A stretch of DNA of 64,000 nucleotides. Source: Phycisphaeraceae bacterium (GTDB lineage: Bacteria > Planctomycetota > Phycisphaerae > Phycisphaerales > Phycisphaeraceae). Below the pieces are notes generated by a model that did not search any database, was not told the DNA's origin, and was given only the letters and a program-made list of their open reading frames with translations. Positions within the stretch are counted from its first letter, which is position 1. The number at the start of each line of letters is the position of its first letter. The DNA lies in contig JANQFR010000018.1 in assembly GCA_028277745.1 (NCBI GenBank), positions 62,001-126,000 of the forward strand, written 5' to 3'. A program made the position numbers and the translations under genes. Positions 33,954-42,932 of the stretch are shown piece by piece.

Positions 33954-34924
33954 GACGCGGCGCCCGCGCCGCGGCGGCGGCCCCGCAGGTGCGGCGAGCG
34001 GTGCGGCTCGGCCTTCTTCTTGGGCTTGCCCCGCTCGATGCCCTTGTCGGTCAGGGTCGTCTGCATCGCCTCCCCGGTCGCCGCCACGTGCCGCACCCGC
34101 TCCAGCGCCTTGGCGGCGTACTCGTCGGACAGCTCGCACCCCAGCCACCGCCGGCCGAGCCGGGCGGCCACCGCCAGCGTCGTGCCGCTGCCCACGAACG
34201 GGTCGAACACCACGTCGCCCTCGTGGCTGCTGAGGCGGACGATGCGTTCGAGCAACGCCTCGGGCAGCTGGCAGGGGTGCCAACCAAGCCGCTCCTTGAA
34301 CGTGCCGCAGAGGCGCGAGAGGTACCAGGTGTCTTCGTTGGCTTTGAAATATTCGCCCTGGGTCTCTTGCGGGCGGAGGTACCAGGTGTCGTCGGGCAGC
34401 TTGCCTTTGGGGTTGGCGCGGGCGTCGGCGTAGGTGGTCTGGCGGGCGCTGGGGACGGCGATGGCGTCGCGGTTGAACGCGAAGGGGGGGGCCTTGACCT
34501 GCCATTTGTCAAATGCGGCGGGTCCGACGCAGTAGAAGAGGTGGGCGTGGCTGCGGTTGAACTTGGCCCGGGTGTTCTGGCCGAAGGTGTAGTGCCAGAC
34601 GATCCAGTTGCGGAAGACGAGCCGGCGGTCGCGTTCGAGCTGCTTGAGGTGGACGCGGGTCTCGGCGGCGTACTCGTCGCCGATGAGGATGTAGAAGCTG
34701 CCGCCGGGGGTGAGCAGGCGGGTGCAGGCGTCGATCCAGTCGTACGTCCAGTTGACGTAGTCGTGGTCGTCGCGTTTGTCTTCGTACTGGTCGTATTTGT
34801 AGCCGATGTTGTAGGGCGGATCGGCGAAAATCAGGTCGACGCAGCCTTCCGGCCAGGCGTTCATGGACGCGATGCAGTCGCCGACGGCGATATCGTCCTG
34901 TGGGGGGCGGTTTTTTCGGGCCAT
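33950..34924 (-). CDS. Site-specific DNA methyltransferase, beta class
   Basis: 324 residues. The catalytic motif [10 protein letters not shown] (35-42) precedes the SAM-binding motif [21 protein letters not shown] (about 240-260), which is the beta-class order. The middle contains a target-recognition region. DPPY with this order occurs in N6-adenine and N4-cytosine enzymes, so the modified base is not decided. The C-terminus is Lys/Arg-rich. No restriction endonuclease gene is nearby; it may be a solitary, CcrM-like regulatory enzyme. The ATG at 34924 was chosen over 35023, which would run into the ferredoxin promoter region. It is divergent from the ferredoxin gene. Confidence 0.9.
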   Translation of the reverse strand: MARKNRPPQDDIAVGDCIASMNAWPEGCVDLIFADPPYNIGYKYDQYEDKRDDHDYVNWTYDWIDACTRLLTPGGSFYILIGDEYAAETRVHLKQLERDRRLVFRNWIVWHYTFGQNTRAKFNRSHAHLFYCVGPAAFDKWQVKAPPFAFNRDAIAVPSARQTTYADARANPKGKLPDDTWYLRPQETQGEYFKANEDTWYLSRLCGTFKERLGWHPCQLPEALLERIVRLSSHEGDVVFDPFVGSGTTLAVAARLGRRWLGCELSDEYAAKALERVRHVAATGEAMQTTLTDKGIERGKPKKKAEPHRSPHLRGRRRGAGAAS

Positions 34925-35040
34925 GGGGTGATTGTAGCAGCCGCGCCGCGGCGGCGCGAGCCGGCTTGTCTTGGGCCGTGGAGAGCCCCTATACTGCCTC
35001 AGCGTGGCCTGAAGACGGACCACCCCTGGAGTAACCCGCT

Positions 35041-35298
35041 ATGCCTCACATTATCGCCGAGCCCTGTGTCGGAACCAAGGACACCGCCTGCGTCGCGGTC
35101 TGCCCCGTGGACTGCATCCACCCGACCTCGGATGAGCCCGAGTTCGAGGGCGCCGACCAGCTGTACATCGACCCGGACACCTGCATCGACTGCGGCCTGT
35201 GCGTCGACGAGTGCCCGGTCAAGGCGATCTTCCCCGAGGAAGACCTGCCCGAAGAATGGGCCAGCTTCATCGAGAAGAACGCCGAGTACTTCGCGTAA
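35041..35298 (+). CDS. 7Fe ferredoxin (FdxA type)
   Basis: 85 residues. Cys pattern C9-x7-C17-x3-C21-x3-C25 and C48-x2-C51-x2-C54-x3-C58 is that of 3Fe-4S/4Fe-4S ferredoxins; C9, C17 and C58 would hold the 3Fe cluster and C21 with C48, C51 and C54 the 4Fe cluster. The segment [11 protein letters not shown] and the end [20 protein letters not shown] match this family. It is an electron carrier in the cytoplasm; its partner is unknown. GGAG lies nine bases before the ATG. A hairpin follows the stop. Confidence 0.93.
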   Translation: MPHIIAEPCVGTKDTACVAVCPVDCIHPTSDEPEFEGADQLYIDPDTCIDCGLCVDECPVKAIFPEEDLPEEWASFIEKNAEYFA

Positions 35299-35321
35299 GG
35301 CTTGATACCCCCGCCTCCTCC

Positions 35322-35351
35322 GAAGCCCACGGACCGCAATCCGTGGGCTTC
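35322..35351 (+). terminator. Hairpin after the ferredoxin gene
   Basis: GAAGCCCACGGA and its complement form a 12-bp stem with loop CCGCAA, 24 bases after the ferredoxin stop and before a short T-rich run (TTTGTAATTTT). It belongs to the same palindrome family as 7224 and 47946. The following stretch to 35541 holds no recognised gene. Confidence 0.75.
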
Positions 35352-35541
35352 CTTTGTAATTTTCCGCAGCGTTTATCACGACCCCGCTTACGCGGCCACC
35401 GTCGAGGAGTTGAAGGCTGGGTTACACCAACTCCCGCGCGGGGTCGGAGATCGGTCCTATCTCGATGTCCCGGAGACGGACGGACCCGCGGACCGGCGCT
35501 AAGCGGTCGCGCATGCGCGCTGACGATGGATGGGACGCCTT

Positions 35542-36798
35542 CTAGATCACGCCGACACGTGGGTAGCGCCGGCCCAGGGCGGCGGCGGCGTCGAGCTTCA
35601 TCCAGCCGTCGAGCAGCTCGGCGTAGACCTGCCGGAAGTCGGTGTGGAAGATGAGGTCACCCTGGTCGAGCTTGGTGAGCGAGGGGTGTTTGCCGACGAG
35701 GCCGGGGGCCTTGAGGTTGGAGCCGAAGAGGAACATCGGGCCCGCGGCGCCGTGGTCGGTGCCGTTGGAGGCGTTCTGGGCGACGCGTCGGCCGAACTCG
35801 CTGAATGCGAGGGTCACGACGCGGTCGGCATGGCCGGTCGCCTGGAGCTCGCGGTCGAAGGCCTGCATCGCGGCGCCGAACTCGGTCATCAGCCGGTCGT
35901 GGGCCTGGGTCTGGTTGGCGTGGGTGTCGAACCCGCCGAGGGCGACGTAATAGACGCGGGTGGGCAGCTCGGCGCGGATCATCTTGGCGACGGCCTCGAG
36001 CTGGCGGCCGAGGCCGGTGCGGGGGAAGCTCGTCGCGGCGCGTCCGGCGACGGCGTCGCGCACGCGCGCGGAAGCGACCTGGGCGTTGAGCGCGGTGCGG
36101 TAAATAAACGCGGCGTTGTCGTCGGCGGCGGGGGGCGGCTGCTCCTGGAGCCGGTCGTAGGTTTCGCTCACCGCGGGATGGAGGTCGCGGCCGGCGAAGC
36201 GGAACAGGTCGGACGACTCGAACGCGACCGGCTTGACCCGCTGGCCCTGCGTCGCGAGCGGGGCCTCGGCGCCGATGCTGATCACGGGCATGCCGTCGCC
36301 GGGCTTGGCGCTCTGATCCATCGCCTTGCCGATCCAGCCGTGGCCCCGACCGCCCAGAGCGTCGCCGGTGTGCCACACATCCATGGAGGCGAAGTGCGAG
36401 CGGTTGGGGTTGGGGTATCCCACGCCCTGCACGATCGAGCAACGGCCCTCGCCGATGAGGTCATGGATCGGCTGGAGGTTGGGATGCAGGCCCAGGCCGT
36501 CGCGGTGGTTGAGGTTGAGGATGTCGTCTTCGCCGATCGCCAGGCGCGGCCGGGCGTTGTGATAGGCGCGGTCGCCGAAGGGGATCACGGTGTTGAGCCC
36601 GTCGTTGCCGCCCGAGAGCTGGACGACGACGAGCACGCGTTCGCTGGGCACGCCCGGCGCGTTGCGCTGCAGCCCGCCCGACTGGGCCAGGGCCTGGGAG
36701 GAGTGGGCGAGGAACGCCGGGACCGACGCGGAGGCGGCCATCAACGCCAGCCCGGTGTTCAGAAACTCGCGGCGGGTGAAGGGGGGTTGCTCGCTCAT
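35542..36798 (-). CDS. DUF1501 domain-containing Tat-exported protein, second copy
   Basis: 418 residues. A Tat-type signal (FTRREFLNTGLALMAASASV) is followed by the family motifs LVVVQLSGGNDGLNTVIPFG, NRSHFASMDVWHTGD and VVTLAFSEFGRRVAQNASNG with TDHGAAGPMFLFG. It is only distantly like the copy at 3387. Its partner DUF1800 gene lies upstream with 145 bases between, in which a 17-bp inverted repeat (36839-36931) could allow unequal expression. Function is unknown. Confidence 0.92.
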   Translation of the reverse strand: MSEQPPFTRREFLNTGLALMAASASVPAFLAHSSQALAQSGGLQRNAPGVPSERVLVVVQLSGGNDGLNTVIPFGDRAYHNARPRLAIGEDDILNLNHRDGLGLHPNLQPIHDLIGEGRCSIVQGVGYPNPNRSHFASMDVWHTGDALGGRGHGWIGKAMDQSAKPGDGMPVISIGAEAPLATQGQRVKPVAFESSDLFRFAGRDLHPAVSETYDRLQEQPPPAADDNAAFIYRTALNAQVASARVRDAVAGRAATSFPRTGLGRQLEAVAKMIRAELPTRVYYVALGGFDTHANQTQAHDRLMTEFGAAMQAFDRELQATGHADRVVTLAFSEFGRRVAQNASNGTDHGAAGPMFLFGSNLKAPGLVGKHPSLTKLDQGDLIFHTDFRQVYAELLDGWMKLDAAAALGRRYPRVGVI

Positions 36799-36838
36799 GG
36801 CGTCTCCTTTTGGGAAACCGCAGGAACCGCAGAAAATT

Positions 36839-36931
36839 CAGGAACCGCAGGAACCCTCGCCTACATCGCTCGCAGAGAGACACGTCGTCGATTCACGCTT
36901 TTCCACATTTCCTCGGTTCCTGCGGTTCCTG
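36839..36931. repeat. 17-bp inverted repeat between DUF1800 and DUF1501 genes
   Basis: CAGGAACCGCAGGAACC at 36839-36855 is perfectly complementary to 36915-36931; a shorter tandem copy of the arm precedes it (near 36815). The loop is 59 bases. As an intra-operon hairpin it may change the ratio of the two proteins. A T-rich run CTTTTTC lies beside the right arm. Confidence 0.7.
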
Positions 36932-36943
36932 CTTTTTCAAAGT

Positions 36944-38425
36944 TCAACACAACTGGTATTCGGGCATCGCGGTGATCAGCACCAGCAGCGCAATCACGCT
37001 GTCGGCGGTCACCCCGCTGGTGCGGTCTTTCATGAACCGGACCAGCGGCTCGCGCTGAGCGGGCGGGATGTGCTCACCCAGCAGCACATCGACCAGGTGA
37101 TCCACCACCGGCTGGGGCTGCAGGTCGACGCCGGCGAGCAGGCCCATCGGGTCGTAGTCCACGCTGGCGCGGCTCCACCGGTCGCGTTGGGGGTCCTTGC
37201 CCGTGATCAGGTAGGTGCACAGGTTCTGCCGGACGAAGAGGGTCGACGTGTTGATCCACGCCCGCCCGGTGTCCCAGCCCGCGACCGACGGCGGCTCGAA
37301 CAGCTCCTGGCCCATCATCGCCATGGCCCGGTTGATCCGCGCGGCGCTGCGCGTCGGCGCTCCCGTCGCGCGCACCGTGCCGACCACCAGCTGGACCGGG
37401 CTCTTGATCTTGCGGCCGACCACCTCGGGGTCATGAAAGTGCTGACTCTTGAAGAGCGTGGCGAGCACGGGCTGCAGTTCGTATTTCGACTTGCGCAGCC
37501 TCGTCGCGAGTTGCTCAATGACGGAGCGCACATCTCGGGGCCAGTGGCGTTCGTCGTCGTCGACGTCGGCCACGAAGTGGCGGTAGAGCTTGAACGCGAT
37601 GTAACGCGAGCACTGCGGCCGGCGCAGGAGCAGCTCGACGAAGTCGTCGCCGTCGTACGTGCCCCGGCGGCCGAGGATGGCCTTGGCCCCGTCGTCGTGC
37701 TGGCGTTCCCGGAAGACGAAGTCGTTGTCGCTGACGTGATAGCCGGTGAGAGCGCGGGCGCCCTGCTTGATGTCGTTTTCGGTGTAGTGGCCCTCGCCGA
37801 GGGTGAACAGCTCCATGAGCTCGCGGGAGAGGTTTTCGTTGGGCCGGCGCGCGACGTTGCGGTCGTTGTTGAGGAACTTGAGCATGGCCGGGTCGCGGAC
37901 GATGCCGCGGGCCAGGTCGGCGAACGAGCCGTTGGCGTTCGTGCGGAAGAACTCGTTCTGCTGATACATCAGGTAGGTGTCGCGCACGTTGCGGTGGCGC
38001 GAGGCGAAGTGGCTGTGCCAGAGGAGGGTGAGGCTTTCCTCGGCGGGGCGGGGGGTGTCGAACATCCGCTGGAGCCACCACTGCCGCAGCTGGACGATCA
38101 TCCGGCGGTCCTGGCCGAGGCGTCGGAGGACCTCGCGGCGGAACGCGTCGCGGTCGGTGCGGCGCAGCTGCAGCTCCTCGGCGTTGGGCGGGCGGATCAC
38201 GTCCGGGTCGATGTCGGGCCCGGCGAGGGAGGCGGCGTCGACCTGCTGGTACCGCACGGCCCGGTCGACCGCGCGGTCGAGGCCCAAGGCGGCCGTGTCC
38301 CGGATCTGGTCGGGGAACGGCGCGAACCCGGCCCGGATCAAAAGATGCCGGGCCCGGGCCGAGCCGAAGGATGAGGCGGGGATCGGCTTGAGCGAGGTGG
38401 TCGCGGCCATGCCGGGGTAACGCAT
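36944..38425 (-). CDS. DUF1800 domain-containing protein, second copy
   Basis: 493 residues. It starts the family pattern with SSFGSARARHLLIRAGFAPF and shows WHSHFASRHRNV, NENLSRELMELFTLGEGHY, IKQGARALTGYHVSDNDF and PSVAGWDTGRAWINTSTLF. Unlike the copy at 4731 no classical signal peptide is visible, which is odd for the family. The ATG at 38425 is taken; an in-frame ATG at 38410 is possible, and no Shine-Dalgarno site decides. The much longer open frame to 40000 is out of phase with the kinase gene and rejected. Confidence 0.88.
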   Translation of the reverse strand: MRYPGMAATTSLKPIPASSFGSARARHLLIRAGFAPFPDQIRDTAALGLDRAVDRAVRYQQVDAASLAGPDIDPDVIRPPNAEELQLRRTDRDAFRREVLRRLGQDRRMIVQLRQWWLQRMFDTPRPAEESLTLLWHSHFASRHRNVRDTYLMYQQNEFFRTNANGSFADLARGIVRDPAMLKFLNNDRNVARRPNENLSRELMELFTLGEGHYTENDIKQGARALTGYHVSDNDFVFRERQHDDGAKAILGRRGTYDGDDFVELLLRRPQCSRYIAFKLYRHFVADVDDDERHWPRDVRSVIEQLATRLRKSKYELQPVLATLFKSQHFHDPEVVGRKIKSPVQLVVGTVRATGAPTRSAARINRAMAMMGQELFEPPSVAGWDTGRAWINTSTLFVRQNLCTYLITGKDPQRDRWSRASVDYDPMGLLAGVDLQPQPVVDHLVDVLLGEHIPPAQREPLVRFMKDRTSGVTADSVIALLVLITAMPEYQLC

Positions 38426-38496
38426 GGCCGGCGGGCTTATTGCAGGCGGCGCACGGCGCCCCGCGGGCGGGCGAGCGGCGCGCCCGGGCCGCCGAT

Positions 38497-40158
38497 TCAG
38501 TCGTCCAACTCGGTGTAGGGCCCGTGCGTATCCGCTGACGCGGGCAGGGCTTCGGCGTTGACCGGCAGGGTCAGCACGAACGTCGTGCCCTCGCCCGGCG
38601 AGGACTGCACGTCGATCGTCCCGCCGTGCTCGTCGACCACTTTTTTGGTCACCACCAGCCCGAGGCCGGTGCCCTTGAGGCCCTTGGTCGAATGGAACGG
38701 CTCGAACAGCTTCTTGAGCGTCTGCGGCGACATGCCCGTGCCGTTGTCGGCGACGCTGATCTGGATCAGCTCCTGCTCTTCGTTGTAATCGCAACGCAGG
38801 CTCACCACCCCCGACTCGGGCTCGACCGCGTCCAGCGCGTTGGTGACGAGGTTCAGCACCGCCTGGTGGATCCCGCTGGGGTCGATCGGCGCGGGGGGCA
38901 GGTCCGAGGCGATGTCGGTCAGCAGGGCCGCGCGCTTCGCGTCGAACTGCTGCTGCGACAGCTCGACGATCTCGCTGAGCAGCTGGCCGAGGTTGGTCAT
39001 GACGATCTCGGGCCTGCGCTGCTTGGAGTAGGCGAGCATGTTCATCGCCAGCTCGTAGATCCGGTCCTGGTTGCGGGCGACGATGTCCCAGCCGTTCTTG
39101 AGGACCCGCATGTTGTTTTTGCGCATGCCCAGCTCGACGACGTCGGCCCCGCCGCGCATGCCCTGGAGGATGTTCTTGATCGAGTGGGAGAGCGATGCGA
39201 CGGTCTGGCCGACGGCGGCGAGCCGCTCGCTCTTGAGCCGCGCGTCCATGAGCTCGGTGTTCGCCAGCGCGAGGCCGGTCTGCACGCCGATGGCGGTGAG
39301 GAGGGTGAGCTGGTCCTCGGTGTAGGTGTAGTTGGCGACCATGGAGTCGAGGTGGATGACGCCGTAGACCTTGTCCTTGTATTTGATGGGCACGCACATG
39401 GCCGAGCGGATGCCGTAGTTCTGCACGCTGTCGCCGCTGCTGAACCGCGAGTCGTTCATCGCGTTGGCCGAGAGGATGCCCACGCCCCGGCGGGTGACGT
39501 AGCTGACGATGGTCCGGCTGACGGTGATCTGTTTGTCTGGCGCGGGTTTGCCGGCGACGCGGTGGCGCACCACGGTGGGTTCGCTGCCGGTCTCGTCCTT
39601 GTCCTGAAGAAGGATGAACCCGCGGTCGGCCTTGAAGTAGCCGAAGATGACGTCCATCACCTTTTCGAGCAGCTGCTGCTTGTCGGTGATCGTGCCGATC
39701 AGGCCGGTGAGCTCGTAGATGACGTTGAGCTGGAACGCGGCGGCGTCGTTGGGGTCGGGCGTCGACATGATCATCGACTCGTCGTTGGACGCGACGGTGT
39801 GTTCGACGCTGATGTCCAGCTCGCCCCGCTTGGCCACCCGCACGGGCCGGGGGCCGGCGGGCGCGGGCGCGGCGTCGCCGTAGAGCAGCAGCGTGGTGCC
39901 GACCCGCACCTGATCGCCCGGGCGCAGGCGCTGGCGGTTGCTGATCCGCACGCCGTTGACGAACGTGCCGTTGGAGGACTTGAGGTCCTTGATGTACCAC
40001 TGCCCGTCGTCGGGCGTCAGCTCGGCGTGGCGGCGCGAGATCGTCTGGTCGCTCAGGGGCAACGCCTCGCTCGACCGGCCGATCTGTTGCGGCTCATGGT
40101 CGGGCAGCTCGAAACGCCTGCCCTTGTCGGGGCCTTGAAGGACTTGGAGGACCAGCAT
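38497..40158 (-). CDS. FHA-GAF sensor histidine kinase
   Basis: 553 residues, cytoplasmic. Domains in order: FHA (about 1-95: IGRSSEALPLSDQTISRRHA, SSNGTFVNGVRI), which binds phosphothreonine; GAF (about 135-300: CVPIKYKDKVYGVIHLDS); dimerisation/phosphoacceptor helix with H325 in SLSHSIKNILQG; HATPase (VLNLVTNALDAVEP, VADNGTGMSPQTLKKLFEPF, GTGLGLVVTKKV). The phosphoacceptor block has Ser where H-E/D is usual. GGAA precedes the ATG at 40158. It connects Ser/Thr kinase signalling with two-component output. No response regulator is adjacent in the operon, though three signalling genes lie 1.5 kb upstream. Confidence 0.93.
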   Translation of the reverse strand: MLVLQVLQGPDKGRRFELPDHEPQQIGRSSEALPLSDQTISRRHAELTPDDGQWYIKDLKSSNGTFVNGVRISNRQRLRPGDQVRVGTTLLLYGDAAPAPAGPRPVRVAKRGELDISVEHTVASNDESMIMSTPDPNDAAAFQLNVIYELTGLIGTITDKQQLLEKVMDVIFGYFKADRGFILLQDKDETGSEPTVVRHRVAGKPAPDKQITVSRTIVSYVTRRGVGILSANAMNDSRFSSGDSVQNYGIRSAMCVPIKYKDKVYGVIHLDSMVANYTYTEDQLTLLTAIGVQTGLALANTELMDARLKSERLAAVGQTVASLSHSIKNILQGMRGGADVVELGMRKNNMRVLKNGWDIVARNQDRIYELAMNMLAYSKQRRPEIVMTNLGQLLSEIVELSQQQFDAKRAALLTDIASDLPPAPIDPSGIHQAVLNLVTNALDAVEPESGVVSLRCDYNEEQELIQISVADNGTGMSPQTLKKLFEPFHSTKGLKGTGLGLVVTKKVVDEHGGTIDVQSSPGEGTTFVLTLPVNAEALPASADTHGPYTELDD

Positions 40159-40239
40159 CGCATTTCCTGTCAAGCCGCGGCCAACGGCCGCCGCCATCAC
40201 CAACGGGTCGCCGCCATGCGCGGCGGCTTTGTTACGACG

Positions 40240-41634
40240 TTACGACAAACGCGCCTTCCACGCCCCGAGCTGCTGCTCGAAACCGCTCAGGCCGGCGTTG
40301 CCCGTGGTCTGATAACGCTTCACCACGTTCTCGGCGCCTAGCCAATCGTAGACGTCATCCCCGATCCGATCGCTCTGAGCCCGCAAGTCGTCCAGGGCTA
40401 GCTTCCGGAGCTCGCCCAGGCCCCGCTGCTCGCAGAGCTGCACCAGCCGGCCGACGATCTGGTGGCTCGTGCGGAACGGCACACCCCGGGTCACCAGGTA
40501 CTCGGCCAGGCTGGTCGCATCCAGGTAGCCGCGGTCGAGCGTGGCTTTGATCTTGTCCTCGTTGAACCGGGTGGCCCCCGCGATTTTCGCGGCCATGTCG
40601 AGGCAGTCGCACACGCTGTCGTAGGCGTAGAAGACGTGGCGCTTGTCTTCCTGCAGGTCGCGGTTGTAGCCGATCGGCAGGCCCTTGAGCGTGGTGAGCA
40701 GCGCCACGAGCGAGCCGTAGACGCCCCCGCACTTGCCGCGGATCAGCTCGAGCATGTCGGGGTTCTGCTTCTGGGGCATCATCGACGAGCCGGTGGTGTA
40801 GGCGTCGTCGAGCGTGATGAAGGAGAACTCGGTCGAGGCGTAGGTGATCCATTGTTCGGCCCAGCGCGAGAGCGTCATCGCGGTCATGGCGAGGGCGTAG
40901 ACGAAGTCGGCCGCGGCGTCGCGCGAGGCGGTGGCGTCGATGCTGTTGGCGGCCAACCCGTCGAGCCCCAGCGCGGCCGCGGCGGCGTCGCGGTCGAGCG
41001 GCAGGGATGAGCCGGCGACCGCCCCGCTGCCCAGGGGCGAGCGGCTCCAGAAGCTCGTGAGGCGCTCGGCGCGGAGCCGGGCGGCCTCGAACGCCTCGAG
41101 CCACGCCATCAGCTCGCCGCCGACGCAGATCGGCTGGGCGCGCTGCAGGTGCGTGTAGGACGGCATCACGAACCGGCCGTCGCGCTCAGCCAGCGCAACC
41201 ATCGCGCGCTGCAGCGCCTCGAACCGTCCGGTCAGCTCGGGGAGCACCCCCAGCATCCACAGCCGCAGGTCCAGCGCGACCTGGTCGTTGCGCGACCGGC
41301 CGGTGTGCAGCTTCCGCCCGGCGTCGCCGGCCTTCTCGATCAGCGCCGCCTCGATGCACATGTGAACGTCTTCCAGCTCGACGCGCCAGCCGGACCAGTC
41401 GTCGCCGTGCTCGTCGATCTCGGACTCGATCGAACCCAGGCCGCGCTCGATGGCGGCCAGGTCTTCCGCGGTGATGAGCCCGACATCCCGGAGCATCCGG
41501 GCGTGGGCCAGCGAACCTTGGATGTCGTGCTTGTAGAGCCGCCGGTCGTAGTCGAGCGACGAAACGAAACGGGCGGCGAGCGGGTCGGCCTCCGAGCCCG
41601 AGGTCTTGGCGTGTTCCCAGGGTTTGTGGCTCAT
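40240..41634 (-). CDS. argH: Argininosuccinate lyase
   Basis: 464 residues; cleaves argininosuccinate to arginine and fumarate, the last step of arginine synthesis. Typical features: DRRLYKHDIQGSLAHARML, GRSRNDQVALDLRLW, THLQRAQPICVGGELMAW and the signature loop GSSMMPQKQNPDMLELIRGK with the catalytic Ser. Full length for the family, and cytoplasmic. It stands upstream of the FHA histidine kinase gene (81 bases) on the same strand and is separated from the signalling operon by a palindromic element. Confidence 0.97.
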   Translation of the reverse strand: MSHKPWEHAKTSGSEADPLAARFVSSLDYDRRLYKHDIQGSLAHARMLRDVGLITAEDLAAIERGLGSIESEIDEHGDDWSGWRVELEDVHMCIEAALIEKAGDAGRKLHTGRSRNDQVALDLRLWMLGVLPELTGRFEALQRAMVALAERDGRFVMPSYTHLQRAQPICVGGELMAWLEAFEAARLRAERLTSFWSRSPLGSGAVAGSSLPLDRDAAAAALGLDGLAANSIDATASRDAAADFVYALAMTAMTLSRWAEQWITYASTEFSFITLDDAYTTGSSMMPQKQNPDMLELIRGKCGGVYGSLVALLTTLKGLPIGYNRDLQEDKRHVFYAYDSVCDCLDMAAKIAGATRFNEDKIKATLDRGYLDATSLAEYLVTRGVPFRTSHQIVGRLVQLCEQRGLGELRKLALDDLRAQSDRIGDDVYDWLGAENVVKRYQTTGNAGLSGFEQQLGAWKARLS

Positions 41635-41658
41635 GCGCCGTATGGTACTGGGAAAGGA

Positions 41659-41711
41659 ATAGCCGGGCCGCTACGCGGCCCTGGCCCAGGCGGGCGTAGC
41701 CCGCCGGCTAT
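41659..41711. repeat. Three-stem palindromic element, copy 4
   Basis: Reverse-orientation copy (ATAGCCGGGCC to CCGCCGGCTAT) with complete outer arms and both hairpins. It lies between the argH start and the stop of the leftward response-regulator-like gene, and probably ends the signalling operon transcript. Confidence 0.85.
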
Positions 41712-41718
41712 GTAAGGC

Positions 41719-42810
41719 TTAAAACGCCTCGTCGAACTCGGGCCCTTCGTCCAGGTCGGGCAGGTGCCGGTGGTGCACCTTGATCACGCGGGCGAGGGCC
41801 TCGCCCAGCAGCGGCGCGAGGATCCCGCATTGCTCGATCACGTGATCGCCGAACGGCTCGGAGCGGTCGCGGAACAGCGCGACGACGGCGAGGGCTTCGC
41901 CGTCGCAGCGGCAGGGGAAGGCGATCAGGTGGCTGTCGGCGAGGTACGCCGAGTCGTCGCCCAGCCAGTGGGTCAGCTCGTCATTGTCGGTCGCGTGGAC
42001 CACACCCTCGGCGTCGCTGACGCGCGGGGCGAGCACGTCGGCCAGGTGCTCCAGGAGCATGTCGGCCGACTCGGCGGTGCAGTCGTAATTGACGTACCCG
42101 CCAAGTGAGTATTCATCGAGGCTGGCGGGCAGGAACACGGCGGCGTTGGTCGGGCCGGCCTGCTCCATGAGGTATTCCAGGGTCTTGCGGAGCAGGGCCT
42201 CGAGGTCCAGCTCGTTGTTGACCAGCTGGCCGTAGCCGCTGTCGGTGTGGGTCTGCTGCATCTGGACCGCCAGCTCCTGGTACGCGGTGACCAGGTCGTT
42301 GCAGAGGATGTCGACCTGGCGCGACACGTCGACGCGCGCCTGGTTGAGTTTCTTGCACAGCCGGCGGAGCCGACGCACGCGGCCGGCCTGGAGCTTGTCC
42401 TGGGTCTGACGCTCCAGCGCCGCGTGGATGCGTTGGGACACCTCGTCGAGTTCGACCGGCTTGACGATGAAGTCGCACGCCCCGGCGCGGATCGCGGCGA
42501 TGGCGGCGTCGAGGTCCGGCTTATCGGTGGTGACGATCGTCTGGGTGATCTTCTTGGACTTCTTGAGGTCCCCGGCCAGGTCCAGGCCCGAGCCGTCGGG
42601 GAGCTGCGGGTTGATCACCGCGAGGTCCACCGCATGCGACTCGAGGAATTGCCGGGCGTCGGCGATCGAGACGGTGCGGGTGATCTGCATCGACGCGTCG
42701 CCGCCGGCGACGCGTTCGATCAGCGTGGTGAAGTCCGGGTCTGGATCAACGACCAGCACTCGGGAAGGGTGCTTGGTCTGATGGGCGAGCGTGTCGGTCT
42801 TGCGCGGCAC
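41719..42810 (-). CDS. Degenerate response regulator with GAF-like domain
   Basis: 363 residues. The N-terminal receiver fold is clear (RVLVVDPDPDFTTLIERVAG, then GACDFIVKPVELDEV with the conserved Lys), but the phosphoacceptor position in DLAVINPQLPDGSG is Asn (N67) instead of Asp, so normal phosphorylation cannot occur. A helical linker follows (RRLRRLCKKLNQARVDVSRQ), then a GAF-like domain with NAAVFLPASL and AFPCRCDGEALAVVALFRD. The start chosen is GTG at 42810, with AGGAG six bases upstream, instead of the TTG at 42825. It is the last gene of a three-gene operon and probably receives input in a phosphate-independent way, or modulates the kinase upstream. Confidence 0.83.
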   Translation of the reverse strand: MPRKTDTLAHQTKHPSRVLVVDPDPDFTTLIERVAGGDASMQITRTVSIADARQFLESHAVDLAVINPQLPDGSGLDLAGDLKKSKKITQTIVTTDKPDLDAAIAAIRAGACDFIVKPVELDEVSQRIHAALERQTQDKLQAGRVRRLRRLCKKLNQARVDVSRQVDILCNDLVTAYQELAVQMQQTHTDSGYGQLVNNELDLEALLRKTLEYLMEQAGPTNAAVFLPASLDEYSLGGYVNYDCTAESADMLLEHLADVLAPRVSDAEGVVHATDNDELTHWLGDDSAYLADSHLIAFPCRCDGEALAVVALFRDRSEPFGDHVIEQCGILAPLLGEALARVIKVHHRHLPDLDEGPEFDEAF

Positions 42811-42932
42811 GATAATCTCCTGCAACTCCTGGATGCCTCCCAGGCAGGCGGTGTTACCCGCCCGCTCGGTCTCCGGTTCGCCCTATCGGCGAAATCTTTT
42901 GGAGGATGAATCGCGCCGGGGCCGGTTCTGGC

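Noticed and set aside
36944..40000. 1018-codon frame covering DUF1800 and part of the histidine kinase gene
   Set aside because: Its first half is an out-of-frame reading of the kinase gene; the DUF1800 protein starts near 38425.
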